Part shown: positions 23,268 through 36,237 of the stretch, one piece after another
How positions within the stretch are numbered: the stretch's first letter is position 1
Layout: the number at the start of each line of letters is the position of its first letter
NCBI GenBank assembly: GCA_003996215.1
Contig: QJPP01001815.1
Coordinates: 124,001-188,000 of the forward strand
Source of the DNA: Jaltomata sinuosa
Lineage: Eukaryota > Streptophyta > Magnoliopsida > Solanales > Solanaceae
DNA: 64,000 nucleotides
Direction of reading: 5' to 3'
Notes under the pieces: model-generated
Told to the model about the DNA's origin: nothing
What the model saw: the letters and a program-made list of their open reading frames with translations, nothing else
Database searches by the model: none
Made by a program: the position numbers and the translations under genes

Positions 23268-24529
23268 ATATCTCTCCCTTGGGATCATTTGTCCTCGAAT
23301 GAAGACTAACTAGGCTGAAGTTATGGGGAAAGGGCTATAATCCTAACCAACTGAGTTCTAAAAGCTGGAGTACTACCATGGTAACTGATTTCTGACTAAA
23401 ACATGAGCTGAGTTAGGTTCGTGAGGCATGTATACATATAGATAGCATAAGAACACCATTAGGATAAGAACCTAAATATCCAACATGATAACTGGACTGG
23501 ATTGAGAGTAGGGACCTTGCTGAAACTCATAAGGAATGATTGCATTCTTAGAAATCACAGTAACCGAAAGGAACATAAAATTGAGAGGAGCAATTGTACG
23601 AGAAAACTATTCTATTCTAAACAGAACTTACTAGTGTGGATTAAGGTAAATAGAAAGCCTTATGGTCTCAGAAAATGGATACTGGCAGGTCTAAACTGAT
23701 CTGTTATGAGGACTCTCATAAAATCATGAAGAGGCGGCTGAGCACGAACCATAAGTGTGAAACTAGAACATATAACTACAGAGGTCTGAGCCTAACTGCT
23801 TGGTTTCACTATGTTCAAACCTAACTTGGAGGCACAAAGTGCTACACCTACCATGGTAATGCTAGTCTGATACCTGACCTGCAACTAGAGGCCTACTCTA
23901 GGCTGTGATCACTGAATCTGAACTAAGCATCATTAATAAGGATAAGGGGTACTGCTGAATCATGACTCATACATAGCGAGACTTAGTCAATTAAGATGAT
24001 ACTTAGGGACATGAGTGCAAAAGGCGCGAGTACTTCACATACTGAGCACATAAGGCCTGAATAAAGGATTATTCTGAGCATACATGTTATAAGCACCCAA
24101 CACTAGTTTGGGTGTAAGTACATAAAGCTTTGAGCAAGGAAATCATAAGCACGAGTTGCTCAAAAGATCTGATCTAAGCATCTACATGATATAGCCGGGT
24201 GCCATTAGCCATTAAGGCATAACTTGAGGACTCAGGGCATAGAACTGAATATACTATGAGAGTTGGGATTATATGTAATCAGTCTCTTGACATAAAGCTG
24301 AAATTCATGGAATCATAAAGTAAGATTAGGATTTCTATCTGAAGCAATTTCTGTTTGTTTTAGGAGCTGAGCATGGACATGAATCTGCATAGAGTGCATG
24401 AACTTAGTCATGAATATGTCACAAATACGACTGAGTATAGTGTCATCTTGACTGAAATGCTAGGAAACCTGCTAGAATAAGAATGGAATGATATCCTATC
24501 ATAGATCTTTCTATAATTCTATACTAGTT
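23268..24529 (-). mobile_element. Internal remnant next to the S LTR, noncoding
   Basis: Apart from the polypurine tract and the FEDE-like codon remnant at its left edge, I see no gag or pol motif on either strand. The composition is A-rich with many CTGAA/CATGA words. It may be a heavily decayed or foreign insert. Confidence 0.4.
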
Positions 24530-24998
24530 GAGTCGCAATACTCGACTTGGTTCCTCATTCCATCATCTCCCTCTTATTTCAAAAGTCACCCCTCTAAGTT
24601 TGGGATGCAGAAGTTAAAAGAGTAGGAAAGATACTAGAATGCCCCTAACTTAAAAGAAAATTGCATATTTTTCCTCCGCCGGATGGGCTACCCGATGGGC
24701 GTCGGACCTACGATGGCCTATCAGAAAAGACCAGGCTGGTATGGTATGCTAGATAGTCCCCATGACAGTTCCCATGGCTTCTCCCATGTCCCATTGGAAT
24801 TTTGACGCCCGTGGGGACTTCCACCAGGCTAAAGCTAGTTGAACAGAGCCACTGGGCTCTTCCCATGGTGACCCTGATGGGCCATCAAACCTTCGACGCC
24901 CGTGGGTCAGCCTATGAGGGATGATACTACAGGTGAATTTCTGAGTTTTTCTGAGTTTCTGGGTTTTAAATGCTGGTCTGAGATCTGGGGTGTTAAAA
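24530..24998 (-). mobile_element. LTR-start fragment of an S-related element
   Basis: It ends in GGGGTGTTAAAATATC, comparable to GGGTGTTACAATATC at the S LTR edge. It carries similar GC words (GATGGGCGTCGG, GACGCCCGTGGG) and the phrase CCCCTAACTTAAA also seen in S (TCCCTAACTTAAA). Only the beginning of the LTR remains. Confidence 0.45.
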
Positions 24999-25149
24999 TA
25001 TCTACCCAAAACAACTGAATTAAAATCATACTAAAGGTCTCAACATTATAAATCTATACTCCCTTGAATTCATTTTTTAATAACACCATATAATATACAC
25101 AAGGCCTCCTCCAAAATCAACAACCTGAGAATTTCTAAACTAGTCACTC
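24999..25149. other. Unassigned 150 bp
   Basis: A-rich sequence with no recognisable motif, between an LTR scrap and the truncated end of M1. It may be the junction of the deletion that removed the M1 3' end. Confidence 0.4.
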
Positions 25150-28100
25150 ATAGTACCATAAGATCATCGGCCGACTGAGCGCATATAAAATATAAAAGCA
25201 GTAATAAATAGAATACAAGGATACAGTCACAGAAACAAAGAGGAAGAACAAGAAAACTAGCATGTAGAAATCAACAAGAATACAAGCAAACTATGCTAGC
25301 CACAGAAGATATACATACATAGAAACACAGGTGAAAGGAAGGAAGACGCACCTGGGATCCTAGCAACAATAGTATATATATAAAAAAGGGAGATTTTAGA
25401 AGCATGGTGGTATACCGGTAACCTCAAGTAAAAAGGGAGAGGAGGAAAGTAAGCCAACATAATCAAAGTATAAGCTATACAATAACATAATCATTCTTAA
25501 AACACCAACTTCCAAGAGAAGCATAAATTGGGATCAATCTCACAATTACAAACCTAAAATGGAACAACTAAACCATAATAACTGAGAGCTACTACTCAAA
25601 ATCATGATAGAGAAAGGAACCAGAAATCCACAATCCGCTCAGAAGACCACACAATAGTGCCTAAATAATACAGGACTCACTAGCCCCTCAATAATCCAAG
25701 ACCAATAATCGGAGCCTCTACAGGCTAACAACAACTAATCCACCAAGAACCGAATGCCATAACAAGCTCTATAAAAATGACAAGAGTAATATAATCTACC
25801 TACAGTCCCAACAGCAACCCATACAACCGAGAAACGTAGTAAAGTGAAAACAAACCCTCCGGCCGCCCATACAACCGAAGCGTACACTGAACACACAACA
25901 AATTAGGGTGGAATCGGAATGCAAAGTGCATGACAATGATATGGTGTGAAAGTAACCCGTATGTTCCCCCTTAGGTACCTCAAAGGCCCATGTAGAGGCG
26001 TGACCCATGGGAGGACTCTACCCGTGTATCTCTACTCCACCGTATACCCCTTCTCCTAGCGCGTGCGTCGGCTCGTAGCCTGTTGCCCAGAAATAACAGG
26101 GTCCATGGAGTTCTACTCGTCGACCACATACAAACCACGCCAATCTTAAACAGTAGCTCAATACTTGGAACCCCGTAATACATGCCCAAAATTGAATCGG
26201 GTCTAAAATAGTAGTAGTAATCTCAAAAGACCCTCCTCAAGAGTGCCTGAAGTATATCCAGGTCTAAAATTAGTAATAAGCCTCAATACCCTATCCAAGG
26301 GGTACCCGAAATGTAGCCGAGTCTAAATTAGAGTCAAGTTTCAAATCCCTAAACAGGGTGCCCGGCGTGTGTCCGGGTCTAAATCTGTAGAAAATCATGT
26401 CTAGTGCTACGGCTCTGCCAAGCCTAGTATTAGTAGAAAGACCAGTGTGAAATCATCCAAATCTCATTTTATCATCATTTATATAAAAAATGGGCCCCCG
26501 AGGCCATGCAAAGTGTAGAAAATCTGGTTCCAGTCAGCCCGAAGCCAAAACTGTAGTAAAACATGTAGAAAAATCCTTTTTCATGAATGATATGCTCACA
26601 GATAGTAAGGTTAGCCCAAAGTGGCTCACACATATTTCTATCGGTCCTGCACAGGCACAAGCAGTTCTACAGCACGGATAGCCAGACTAATAAGGTTACG
26701 ATGTCCGGGACTCATGGACATTCCCAATTATCCCACCATTTATGGTCTAGAGTCATAAAACAAGGCCACACGAGGCCACAAGGGTGAAATCTCTAGGCTA
26801 CACGAATACTACTAATATCATATGAAATAAATGGACATAAAGGCAGATAAGGTCTGGGGTACCAACCTATCATAACCCACCTAATGATACTAATTAATGC
26901 AGTTATAGTCTATATACGTAGAGTCTAGATAAAACCATAACCTACCTGTCGTCAGACGACTAGCTGCGAGAACGATATTGTACAAGCTCGAACTGCTTCG
27001 AGAAGCTCCAATTCGCGGAAATACTATCAACACAATAATCTATATGTCAAAAGAAGACCAATGATACCTATAATGTCATAAACATAACCAAGTCGCAATC
27101 TGGGTTACACACGGGCCCGTAGGCCCCGTAATCCAAAACCAAAAATGAAAAACACCATCGTGTTCCCCATGTTCCCGGGAGAACATGCTCACAATTTGAG
27201 CAGAAATGGACCAAGGGAAAGGGCTCAAAATAGCCCGCTCAATAAGAAATTAGAGATGGAAAATTCAAAAAATAAATTCGGAGATTAATCTAAAGTTACT
27301 TACAACAACGAGAGGAAAAAGATAAGGAAGTGAAAACTCTGAACCCACGAACATGCAAAGCTCAAGAGGGTAGTTTCTACAAGAAATTTCTCCAAGCTTT
27401 AATAATCACAATAATGGAGGTCAACAATGGAGAAGAAGCTCTTTGGGGAAGAAGAAGAAGCTTGCCAAAATAGTCAAGGGAGCAAGATTTCTTGATAATC
27501 AAATGGACTCTCCAAGCTATGAACTGAATATAGCACTTTGGTAGAGAGAATTTGGTGATTAGAGTTGGAAACCATAGAGAAATAAGGTTGGAAAAATAAG
27601 GAGGAAGGTTTTATAGGGGCTGGACGCAAGTCAACGCCATCGGCACTAAAGGAGCGCGATTGTGCTGAAGGGAGCCAGGCGCTGAGGCGCTATTGCGCCA
27701 GTAGGGCGCCATCGTACAAGCATGCGGGCGGGCGCTAGAGCGCCATTGCATTGGCACAACGCCATCAGCGCTAATGGCACGCACATGCTAGCGCGATCAC
27801 ACTGCCTGGGCGCCATTGACTCTAAAGACCCGGATTGCAACAAAAACCTGCAATTTTCTAAAACTCTACGGGGCATTCTGGGCACAATCAAAACCCGATA
27901 TTCAAAAACCAATAATGCTAATGGAGTGGAAAAAATGTTCCCGACTCAACAGAATTTATGAAACTTCTATACGAGATCATTTCGTAGGGATGTTGACCTA
28001 AGTTAATGCTAGCTAAAGCCAACCAAACACCCAAAATGAGCCCAGCACACCCGAGACCCAAACCAATAGTCCCTCTAGCTTAAAATCGACATTCCAGAGC

Positions 28101-28495
28101 TAATAATGTTGACAAAATTTTCATCCGAGGCCATTTTCTCCAAATGTTGACCAAAGTTAACCATACAAGCCCAACTGGCCTAAAAACATAGAACAAGAGA
28201 GATTTCCATGCTGAATAGCTCCTGGATCCCGACCAACGGTCTAACTAGACCAAAGTCCATGCTCCGGAGCTAAAGAAACTGTCAGAATTTGATTCCGAGC
28301 ATGATAGTTAAGAATGTTGACCGAAGTCAATGATTTCAGAAGCCTAAAGCTCTAAAATAAGAAATGGCTAAAAAGACCAAACAGATGGCCCGAGCACCAA
28401 ACTATCGGTCCTATAAATGACTTGGGGCTTCTATTGACAAGCTCTAACAGTACAAGAAAAGTGAAAACATGTAAATGACCGGAAGGGTCATTACA
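25150..28495 (-). repeat. M1 3' LTR, 3' end truncated
   Basis: It aligns with about 32900-36237. It contains GC-rich words (GGCGCCATTG types) at 27618-27830, the donor CAG|GTAGGT (26944-26945) and repeats of the GTGCCCGG...GGGTCTAAA type at about 26170-26400. Homology fades near 25150. Confidence 0.85.
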
Positions 28496-31199
28496 TCATC
28501 CATTACTAAAACACTTTCATCCCCGAAAGTCAGGAACAAAGAAAATACTAGGGATTTGAGAATAGCGGATACAAGGTCTGCACCATTCTCTCGAAAACTT
28601 GGGTAGCCTCCGTGATCGGATGGTACCCAACAAAATAGAACCAACGGAAGCAACCAAGCCTTAACTTCATACTAGCCAAGCTAGATTCCAAACTTAAACT
28701 CCAAAATTCCAAGGGTCTGCCAACCCAAAATGAATCTCTAGAATCTCAACTGTGAAGCACTGACACAACACCAAGACCAGAAAACCAAGGCGATCAACAC
28801 ACAAAACTCGAATCCTCAAAACCACAATCTAGTTCACCAAGTAGCCATCAACCCAAACTCTTACAACTTACTAGCTTTGCCATCCAAGATGACAACCCAT
28901 AGTGTATCCTCGAAAACTGGAGTTACCTGTCCTGACTAACCATCAACCAATGAACAAACACTTTTGATAACATAAAACTCGATAACTGAACCTAATTGAA
29001 CCAACCATCTGAACTTACCATCTGAATCTGACTGAAGCTTGCACACCAGGGTTGCAAAAGGAATGTATGAACACCATGTGCCGACGGAGAACCTTATGAC
29101 TATAGAATGAACCCAACCTCGCTGAACTGTGCCAAGTATGAACCGACTGGAAGTGGATTGACCAGGCAACCTGCCCAAATGACCCAAACCAGAACCAAGA
29201 CCCTACAAGAAGTGTGGTATGACTACCATGAGGTCTGTAACCACCAACTAAGCTCCAAACGCTTGGAAATACTACTGCTGCTCCAAACACTCGAACACTA
29301 TCTGAATTCTAAAATCACCTTACTAATATCAACACAGAAAGAAGTCAACCACGTTGCAAATATCAAGTCAGAACACCCCATAGGCAAGGAAAGGTGCCTG
29401 AAGGCCAAGACCGCCATCTAGATATAGAAATTCGCATAACCCATCAATTTACCTCGTTGGCTTGAATCAACTGTTCTACTACATCAACACACCATACCAC
29501 CAACTCTGAAGCATGCAACATACCAAACTTCTAGTCCACACTTGCCGTGTCTAACCAACACTGGAACCCCACATAACAGACAACCCTTGAAGAACCAACA
29601 AACCAAGCTTTCAAACCCTCAAGATACAAAGGAGACCACCAACCTCAAAGTATCATTTGAACCTACAATAGCCTCGCTAATCTCAACTTGCACAATCTGA
29701 TCACACATAATACACTACCGCTGAATCTTGAACTTACACCCCTGAGTCTGTCCAGCCATAGTAGAAGAAACCTCGTACTATCTAAAACTTCTAGCCTAGC
29801 TCAAAGGTTAGCCAAGGACTAGGTGTCCAAGCCCAACTGTCACTCCATAACTGAAATAGGGGAGCTAAGTTGTCCAAATTCATTGCCTTCCAAATCAAGA
29901 AACTGCAATCGAAAAGAACCAACCACGAATCATCCAGAGTAGTTTGCTATCCCACGATTCTGAAACCCAATACTAGTTGGCAACGAATACCTCTGTCAAA
30001 CCTTTGTGTAGACCCGTACACTACCGATGAACACTTAGGAACCGGAGTCAACTAAACTCAGAACATACCATTTTCCCAAACCAAAACTGCTACTGAAACC
30101 TCAAACCAACCGAAGGGAAAAGCTACTGCAATTTAGAATTTGGTCAAAGAAAGGCACCAACACCCAAGCCAGAGAAAACTCTCGATCGTCACCTCCTCTA
30201 GCTTATTAAAACACAAAGCGTGAGCAAGGAGTCAACACCCTCCTTTGCAAACCCAAAAAGACTCTTTCTAAGGAAACACCAAACCTAACAAGCTCTCTCT
30301 CAAATGCAACCTGGAGCTGTTTCCTTAGCTCCCACAATTTCTACCGACAATACTTGATACGATGGAATAAGGGTAGGCCAAATTCCTAACTCCACAAAAA
30401 TGCTATAGTTACATCTCACCCACGATACTATAGTCAACGCTTAGCCAATATGCTACAGTAGAAAGTCGACCACTATACTACAATCAACCTCTCAACTAGA
30501 GCACCACGATCGAAACTCCTACCAACTAAAACCAGGGAAAACAAGAAGACAACCCAACTATAATGCCATAATTCCACAGTCAACCTCAACCACGATGCTA
30601 CAATCAATACTTAGCCAGAACTGATATAGCCAAACACTCAATTACAATGCCACAATCAAACTCAATTCTATCAACCGAAACTGGGGAGGGCAGAAAGAAA
30701 CTCATCTAGACTTAGAATAGAAGGAACCACAAAAACAAACCATACCTGCTAACTTACCAAACCCAACACTAAGGAAGGTTGATTCAAATCACCCGAGAAA
30801 AGCAAAACTGACAAATTCTCACCAGCATAACCAACACTACTCGACTTAAGATAGGGCCTAAAACTCCGGCACTCGCAGTATCACATCGAACTAACACAAG
30901 GGCCTTTAGCCACATTAGATAACGGCCTAGGAAATAACCATCTAGGACCTCTAGGAAGGAAGACCCAAAGCAAGCCTAAGACCGTAACGAACAGGAAGCG
31001 AGCTTAACAAGACCTACTCATGAGCTACAACCTTGAGAAAACACCTCTCAAAGACAACTCTCTCATCCACTACTGAAAAGATATGATCTATCGATAAATA
31101 CACAAATAGAACTACAAACTCAACAGTAAAACAACAAGCAAGTAAAACAGGAAGGCACATAAGCAAACACACAAAAAGGGAGAATCACAATGCGAGCAA
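28496..31199 (-). pseudogene. pol: M1 pol remnant, almost unrecognisable
   Basis: Next to the 3' LTR the minus strand keeps a degenerate form of the chromovirus C-terminus (GGGGATGAAAGTG where M2 has GAGGACGAAAGTC). Near 28590-28640 it has a block like the M2 chromodomain region. About 29275-30015 is shared with M3. No open frame, RT or integrase signature survives. 30400-30680 holds degenerate repeats of a CTACAATCAAC word. Pol identity rests on position and weak alignment with M2. Confidence 0.5.
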
Positions 31200-32215
31200 G
31201 GTTATCACCAACCAAAAGTAAACAGAGTTTTACCTGGAGAAACAACATTGAGAACCTCTACCTCTGGCCTATCAAGAGGGGCATCAGACTGATGGTGTCC
31301 AACACTGGCTGGAGTAGTCAAAGCTGAAGGCTCTGCCATCCCTCGACGGGTACAGTCTCTATAAACGTTACTAACATCCCCACAATCATAATAACCAGGC
31401 TGTATAGGATACACAATCGTGCAGCAATCCTAGCAAAGGGCCCATGCTCACCACATCAAAAATATCCTCTACCAGATGAAGTCCAATGGGAAGATCTCAC
31501 TGAACCAGACCGTCCACCACAACCTACACACTCTAAATACAAACCTCAAAGAACCCGACCAGTATCCTGTCTACTCTGCTCAATATGCCCTACACCAACA
31601 GCCTCTAGAACCTATGGAGCAACTGAAACCGGCCTTCTAGATAAGAAGCAAATGAACCAAGCTCTAGCAGACAATCCTCTACCTCGAGTCTGAGAACCCC
31701 GAAAACTACTCTGACAATGACACTTCTTACTACTTCCTCCATATGCCTCACAATATAAACCCACAATAGCCCAAGAATGATCAACTACATGAAGGGAGTC
31801 ATCCCAACTGTAACCAAGTCCTCGGTCGCTAAACGGAGCAGCGAAATCAAACCACCAAAAAAGCTCTGATTCCTATCCAACTCTGAAGGCATAGCCCTAG
31901 CAGTATGTCTAACTATCTCATGAAATATCACCTTATAGTCCAACACCGACATACTACCCTGATGAAGAACTGGACGCCCAACTCTAACTGAAGCACTGCT
32001 CGAAGAACCAGGTATTGAAACACCCACCGGAGGACTCAGAGTCCTAGACATGTTGTCCTGAAGAGCTAAGGTAGCCATGAATCTAATTAGAGGCTGGGCT
32101 GGCCCCACACCCCCTATCTAATGTAATCTGCTCTCACTCTGAAGTCCTAGCACTGACGAAAGAACTGAAGCAACTGGCACAAAGCCTCGACATCACTCGT
32201 TGTTGAACTCATCTT
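31200..32215 (-). pseudogene. gag: M1 gag remnant with damaged zinc knuckle
   Basis: From about 32215 the minus strand reads codons resembling a Tekay-type gag start, soon broken by stops. A piece at 31785-32108 stays open. At about 31330-31400 the peptide PGYYDCGDVSNVYRDCTRRG is a ruined CCHC knuckle: the first Cys is Tyr, and Asn stands where His should be. A working knuckle would bind packaged RNA. No full gag can be read. Confidence 0.6.
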
Positions 32216-32412
32216 AGGCATCTGAGAAGGAATGAAACAATCAAAGTTTAGAAGTCAATAGAGCTAGGAATGCACGATAAGGAGACAAGAAGATGGAACT
32301 TTTCCTAACAATGCCCTACAGCCTCCCGTAGATAGGTTACAAACATTATCGTACCAATCTGTGAGACTCTACTTAAACACTTGCTTCTGTACTACGACAC
32401 CAGTGAACCTAG

Positions 32413-32425
32413 GCTCTGATACTAA
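32413..32425 (-). other. M1 primer-binding site, tRNA-iMet type
   Basis: The minus strand reads TTAGTATCAGAGC starting three bases from the LTR end. This is one or two changes from TGGTATCAGAGC, complementary to initiator tRNA-Met. Confidence 0.85.
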
Positions 32426-32428
32426 GCT

Positions 32429-35400
32429 TGTCATGACCCAATTTTTCTGGTCACGATGGCACCTACAACCCTCTAGTAGGTGAACCAATTTCCATAGCCC
32501 AAAACGGTTAGTAATAGGCTACTACTTAACCAATATGCACAATAAGCAGAAATAAGCGGAAGCAGAATATGAAGATAGACAAAGCGGAAGTAATAACCTG
32601 AAATATATACATAATGAAACTACACCAACCCCAAGACTTGGTATCGATAGTACAAAAGCTTCTAATAGAATACAAGTGCTAGAAGTAACAAAATGATAAG
32701 TACTATTGTCTCGGAATATACAAAGAGTAACAGTACAAGAGATGAGATATGGTCAATCCTCGGTCCTTAGGCACTCACCCTAGTCTTGAATATCTAGAAG
32801 CTGCACGAGTCTCCACGTGATCAATGGCGGAAGCTCACACTAATGTCTGCACCAAAAAGTGTAGAAGTGTAGTATGAGCACCAATTGCTAAGCAACGTGT
32901 ACCCAATAAGCATCATCATCCGACTGAGTGCATATATAATATAAAAGTAGTAATAAGCAGAATACAAGGATACAATCACTGAAACAAAGAGGAAGCACAA
33001 GGAAACTAGAATGTAGAAATCAACAAGAATACAAGCAAACTATGCTAGCCATAAAAGATATACATACACAAAAACACAGGTGAAAGGAAGGAAGACACAC
33101 CTGAGATCCTTGTAATAATAGTATATATAAAAAAGGGAGAGTTTAGAAACATGGCGGTATACCGGTAACTTAAAGTAAAAAGAGAGAGGAGGAAAGTAAG
33201 CCAGCATAATCAAAGTAGAAGCCATACAATAATAGAATCATTCTTAAAACACCAACTTCTAAGAGAAGCATAAATCGGGATCAATCTCACAATTACAAAC
33301 CTAGAATGGAACAACTAAACCACATTAACTGAGAGATACTACTCAAAATCATGATAGAGAAAGGAACCAAAAACCAACAATCCACTTAGAAGACCACACA
33401 ATAGTGCCTCAATAATACAAGACTCACTAGCCCCTCAATAATCCAAGACCAATAATTGGAGCCTCAACATGCTAACAACAGCTAATCCAGCAAGAACTGA
33501 ATGCCATAACAAGCTCTATAAAAATGACAGGAGTAATATAATCTACCTACAGTCCCAACGGCTGCCCATACAACTAAGAAATGTAGTCAAGTGAAAACAA
33601 ACCCTCCGATCGCCCATACAACCAGAGCGTACACTGAACACATAGCAAACAAGGGTGGAATCAGAATGCAAAGTGCATGATAATGATATGGTGTGAAAGT
33701 AACCCATATATTCCCCCTCAGGTACCCCAAAGGCCCATGTAGAGGTGGGACCCATGGGAGGACTCTACTCGTGTACCTCTACTCCACTGTACACCCCTCC
33801 TCTTAGCACATTCGTCGGTCCGTAGCCATTTTCCCAGGAATGACAGGGTCCATAGAGGTTTACTCATCGACCATATATAAACCGCGCAAATCTCTATACT
33901 TAGAACCCCGTAATACATGCCCAAAATCGAACTGGGTCTAAAATAGTAGTAGTAATCTCAAAAGACCCTCCTTAAAGGTGTGCAAAGTATATCTTGGTCT
34001 AAAAGTAGTAATAAGCCTCAATACCCTATCCAAGGGGTGCCTGGAGCATAATCGGGTCTAAATCAAAATCAAGTCTCAAATCCCTAAACAAGGTGCCCGG
34101 TGTGTGTTTGGGTCTAAATCTGTAAAAAATCATGTCTAGTGATACGACCCAGCCGAGCCTGGTATCAGTAGAAAGACCAGTGTGAAATCATTCAAATCTC
34201 ATTTTATCATTATTTATATCGAAAATGGGCCCCCGAGGCCATGCAAAGTGTAGAAAAACTGGTGCTAGTTGGCCTAAAGCCAAAACAATAGTATAACATG
34301 CAGAAAAATCCTTTTTCATGAATGATATGCTCGCAGACAGTAACGTTAGCCCAAAGTGGCTCACGTACATTCCTATCGGCCCTGCACAGGCACAAGCAGT
34401 TCTACAACACAAATAGCCAGCCTAATAAGTTTACGATGTCTAGGACTCATGGACATTCCCAATTATCCCAGCGTCTATTGTCCACAGTCATAAAACAAGG
34501 CCATACGAGGCTACAAGGGTGAAATCTCTAGGCTACACAAATACTACAAATAGCATATAAAATAAACGGACAGAAAAGCGGATAAGGTATGGGGTACCAA
34601 CCTATCACAACCCACCCAAAAATACTAATTAATGTAGTTATAGTCTATATACACATAGTCTAGATAGGGGAAACCATAACTTACCTGTCATTTGATGATT
34701 AGCTGTGGGAACGATATTGTCCAAGCTCGAACTGCTCCAAGAAGCTCCAATTCACGAAAATACTATAAACACAATAATCTACAAGTCAAAAGAAGACCAA
34801 CGATACGCATAATGTCATAAATATAACTAGGTCAAAATCCAAGTCACAAACGGGCCCGTGGGCCTCGTAATCTGAAACCAAAAATGAAAAACACCATTTT
34901 ATTCCCTATGATCCCGGGAGAATATTCTCAAAATTTGAGCGGAAATGGACCAAGGGAAAGGGCTCAAAATAGCCCGCTTAATAAGGAATTAGAGATGGAA
35001 AATTCAAGAAATAAATCTGGAAATTAATCAAAAGTTACTTACCACAATGAGAGGAACAAGCTAAGGAAGTGAAAATTCTGAACCCACGAACGTGCAAATC
35101 TCAAGAGGGCAGTTTCTACAAGAAATTTTTCCAAGCTTTAATAATCACAATAATGGAGGTCAACAATGGAGAAGAATCTCTTTGGGGAAGAAGAAGCTTA
35201 CCAAAATTGTCAAGGGAGCAAGATTTCTTGATAATCAAATGGATTTTCTAAGCTATGAACTGAATATAGCACTTTGGTAGAGAGCATTTGGTGATTAGAG
35301 TTGGAAACCATAGAGAAATAAGGTTGGAAAAATGAGGTGGAAGGTTTTATAAGGGCTGGACGCAGGTCAGCACCATCGGCGCTAAAGGAGCGCGATTGCG

Positions 35401-36237
35401 TTGAAGGGAGCCAGGCGCTAAGACGCTATTGTGCCAGTAGGGTGCCATCGCGTAGGCATGTAGGCGGGAGCTAGAGCGCCATCGCATTGGCAAGGCGCCA
35501 TCACCACTGATGGCACACATAGGCTAGCGCAATCGCGCTACCTGGGCTCCATTGGCGCTGAAAGCTTGACCTGCAACATAAATCAGCAATTTTCTAAAAC
35601 TCTATGGGGCATTTCAGGCACAATTAGAACCGCTATTCAAAAACATATAATGCTAATAGAGTGGAAATGATGTTCCAAACTCAACAAAATCGATGAAACT
35701 TCCATACGAGGTAGTTTCAGAGGGATGTTGACCCAAGTCAATACTAGCTAAAGCCAACCGAACACCCGTAATGAGCTCGACACACTCAAGACCCAAACCA
35801 ATGGTCCCTCTAGCCTAAATTTGATATTCCAGAGCTAACAACGCTGGAGGAATTTCCATCCAATGCCGTCTTTTCTAAATGTTGACCAAAGTCAACCATA
35901 TAAGCCCAACTGGCCTAAAAACACAGAATGGGAGAGATTTCTATGCTGAATAGCTCTCGAATCCCAACTAATGGCCTAACTAGACCAAAGTCCACTCTCC
36001 GGAGCTAACAAAACTTTCAGAATTTGATTCTGAGCATGATAGCTAAGAATTTTGACCAAAGTCAATGATTTCAAAAGCCTAAAGCTCTAAAACAAAAAAT
36101 GGCCAAAATGACCAAACACATGGCCGGAGTACTGTACTAACGGTCCAGTAGGCCATAAATGACTTGGGGCCACTACAGGCAAGCTCTAACAGTACAAGAA
36201 AGGAAAAAATGCATAAATGAATGAAAGGGTCATTACA
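32429..36237 (-). repeat. M1 5' LTR (3809 bp)
   Basis: Plus-strand edges are TGTCATGACCC and GGGTCATTACA. On the minus strand it has GC words at 35360-35560, donors at 35041-35042 and 34683-34684, a hairpin of arms GGGTAC/GTGCTC at 32876-32904, and acceptor TTTTTGGTGCAG (AG 32847-32848). No coding content. Confidence 0.9.

Larger units (their letters stand above)
25150..36237 (-). mobile_element. M1: M-family Ty3/gypsy element with 3.8-kb LTRs, decayed
   Basis: On the minus strand: 5' LTR 32429-36237, iMet primer site, gag remnant, very degraded pol, 3' LTR 28495 down to about 25150. The right edge (GGGTCATTACA) abuts an RT gene fragment that it interrupts. The left edge lacks the last ~480 bp of the LTR, so no target duplication can be shown. 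The LTR pair is roughly 92-93% identical in sampled stretches by eye. M3 shares its ruined internal region; M2 is a better-preserved relative. Confidence 0.85.

Noticed and set aside
29107..29421. 104-codon plus-strand ORF inside M1
   Set aside because: It runs antisense to the decayed pol region shared with M3 and lacks any recognisable motif.
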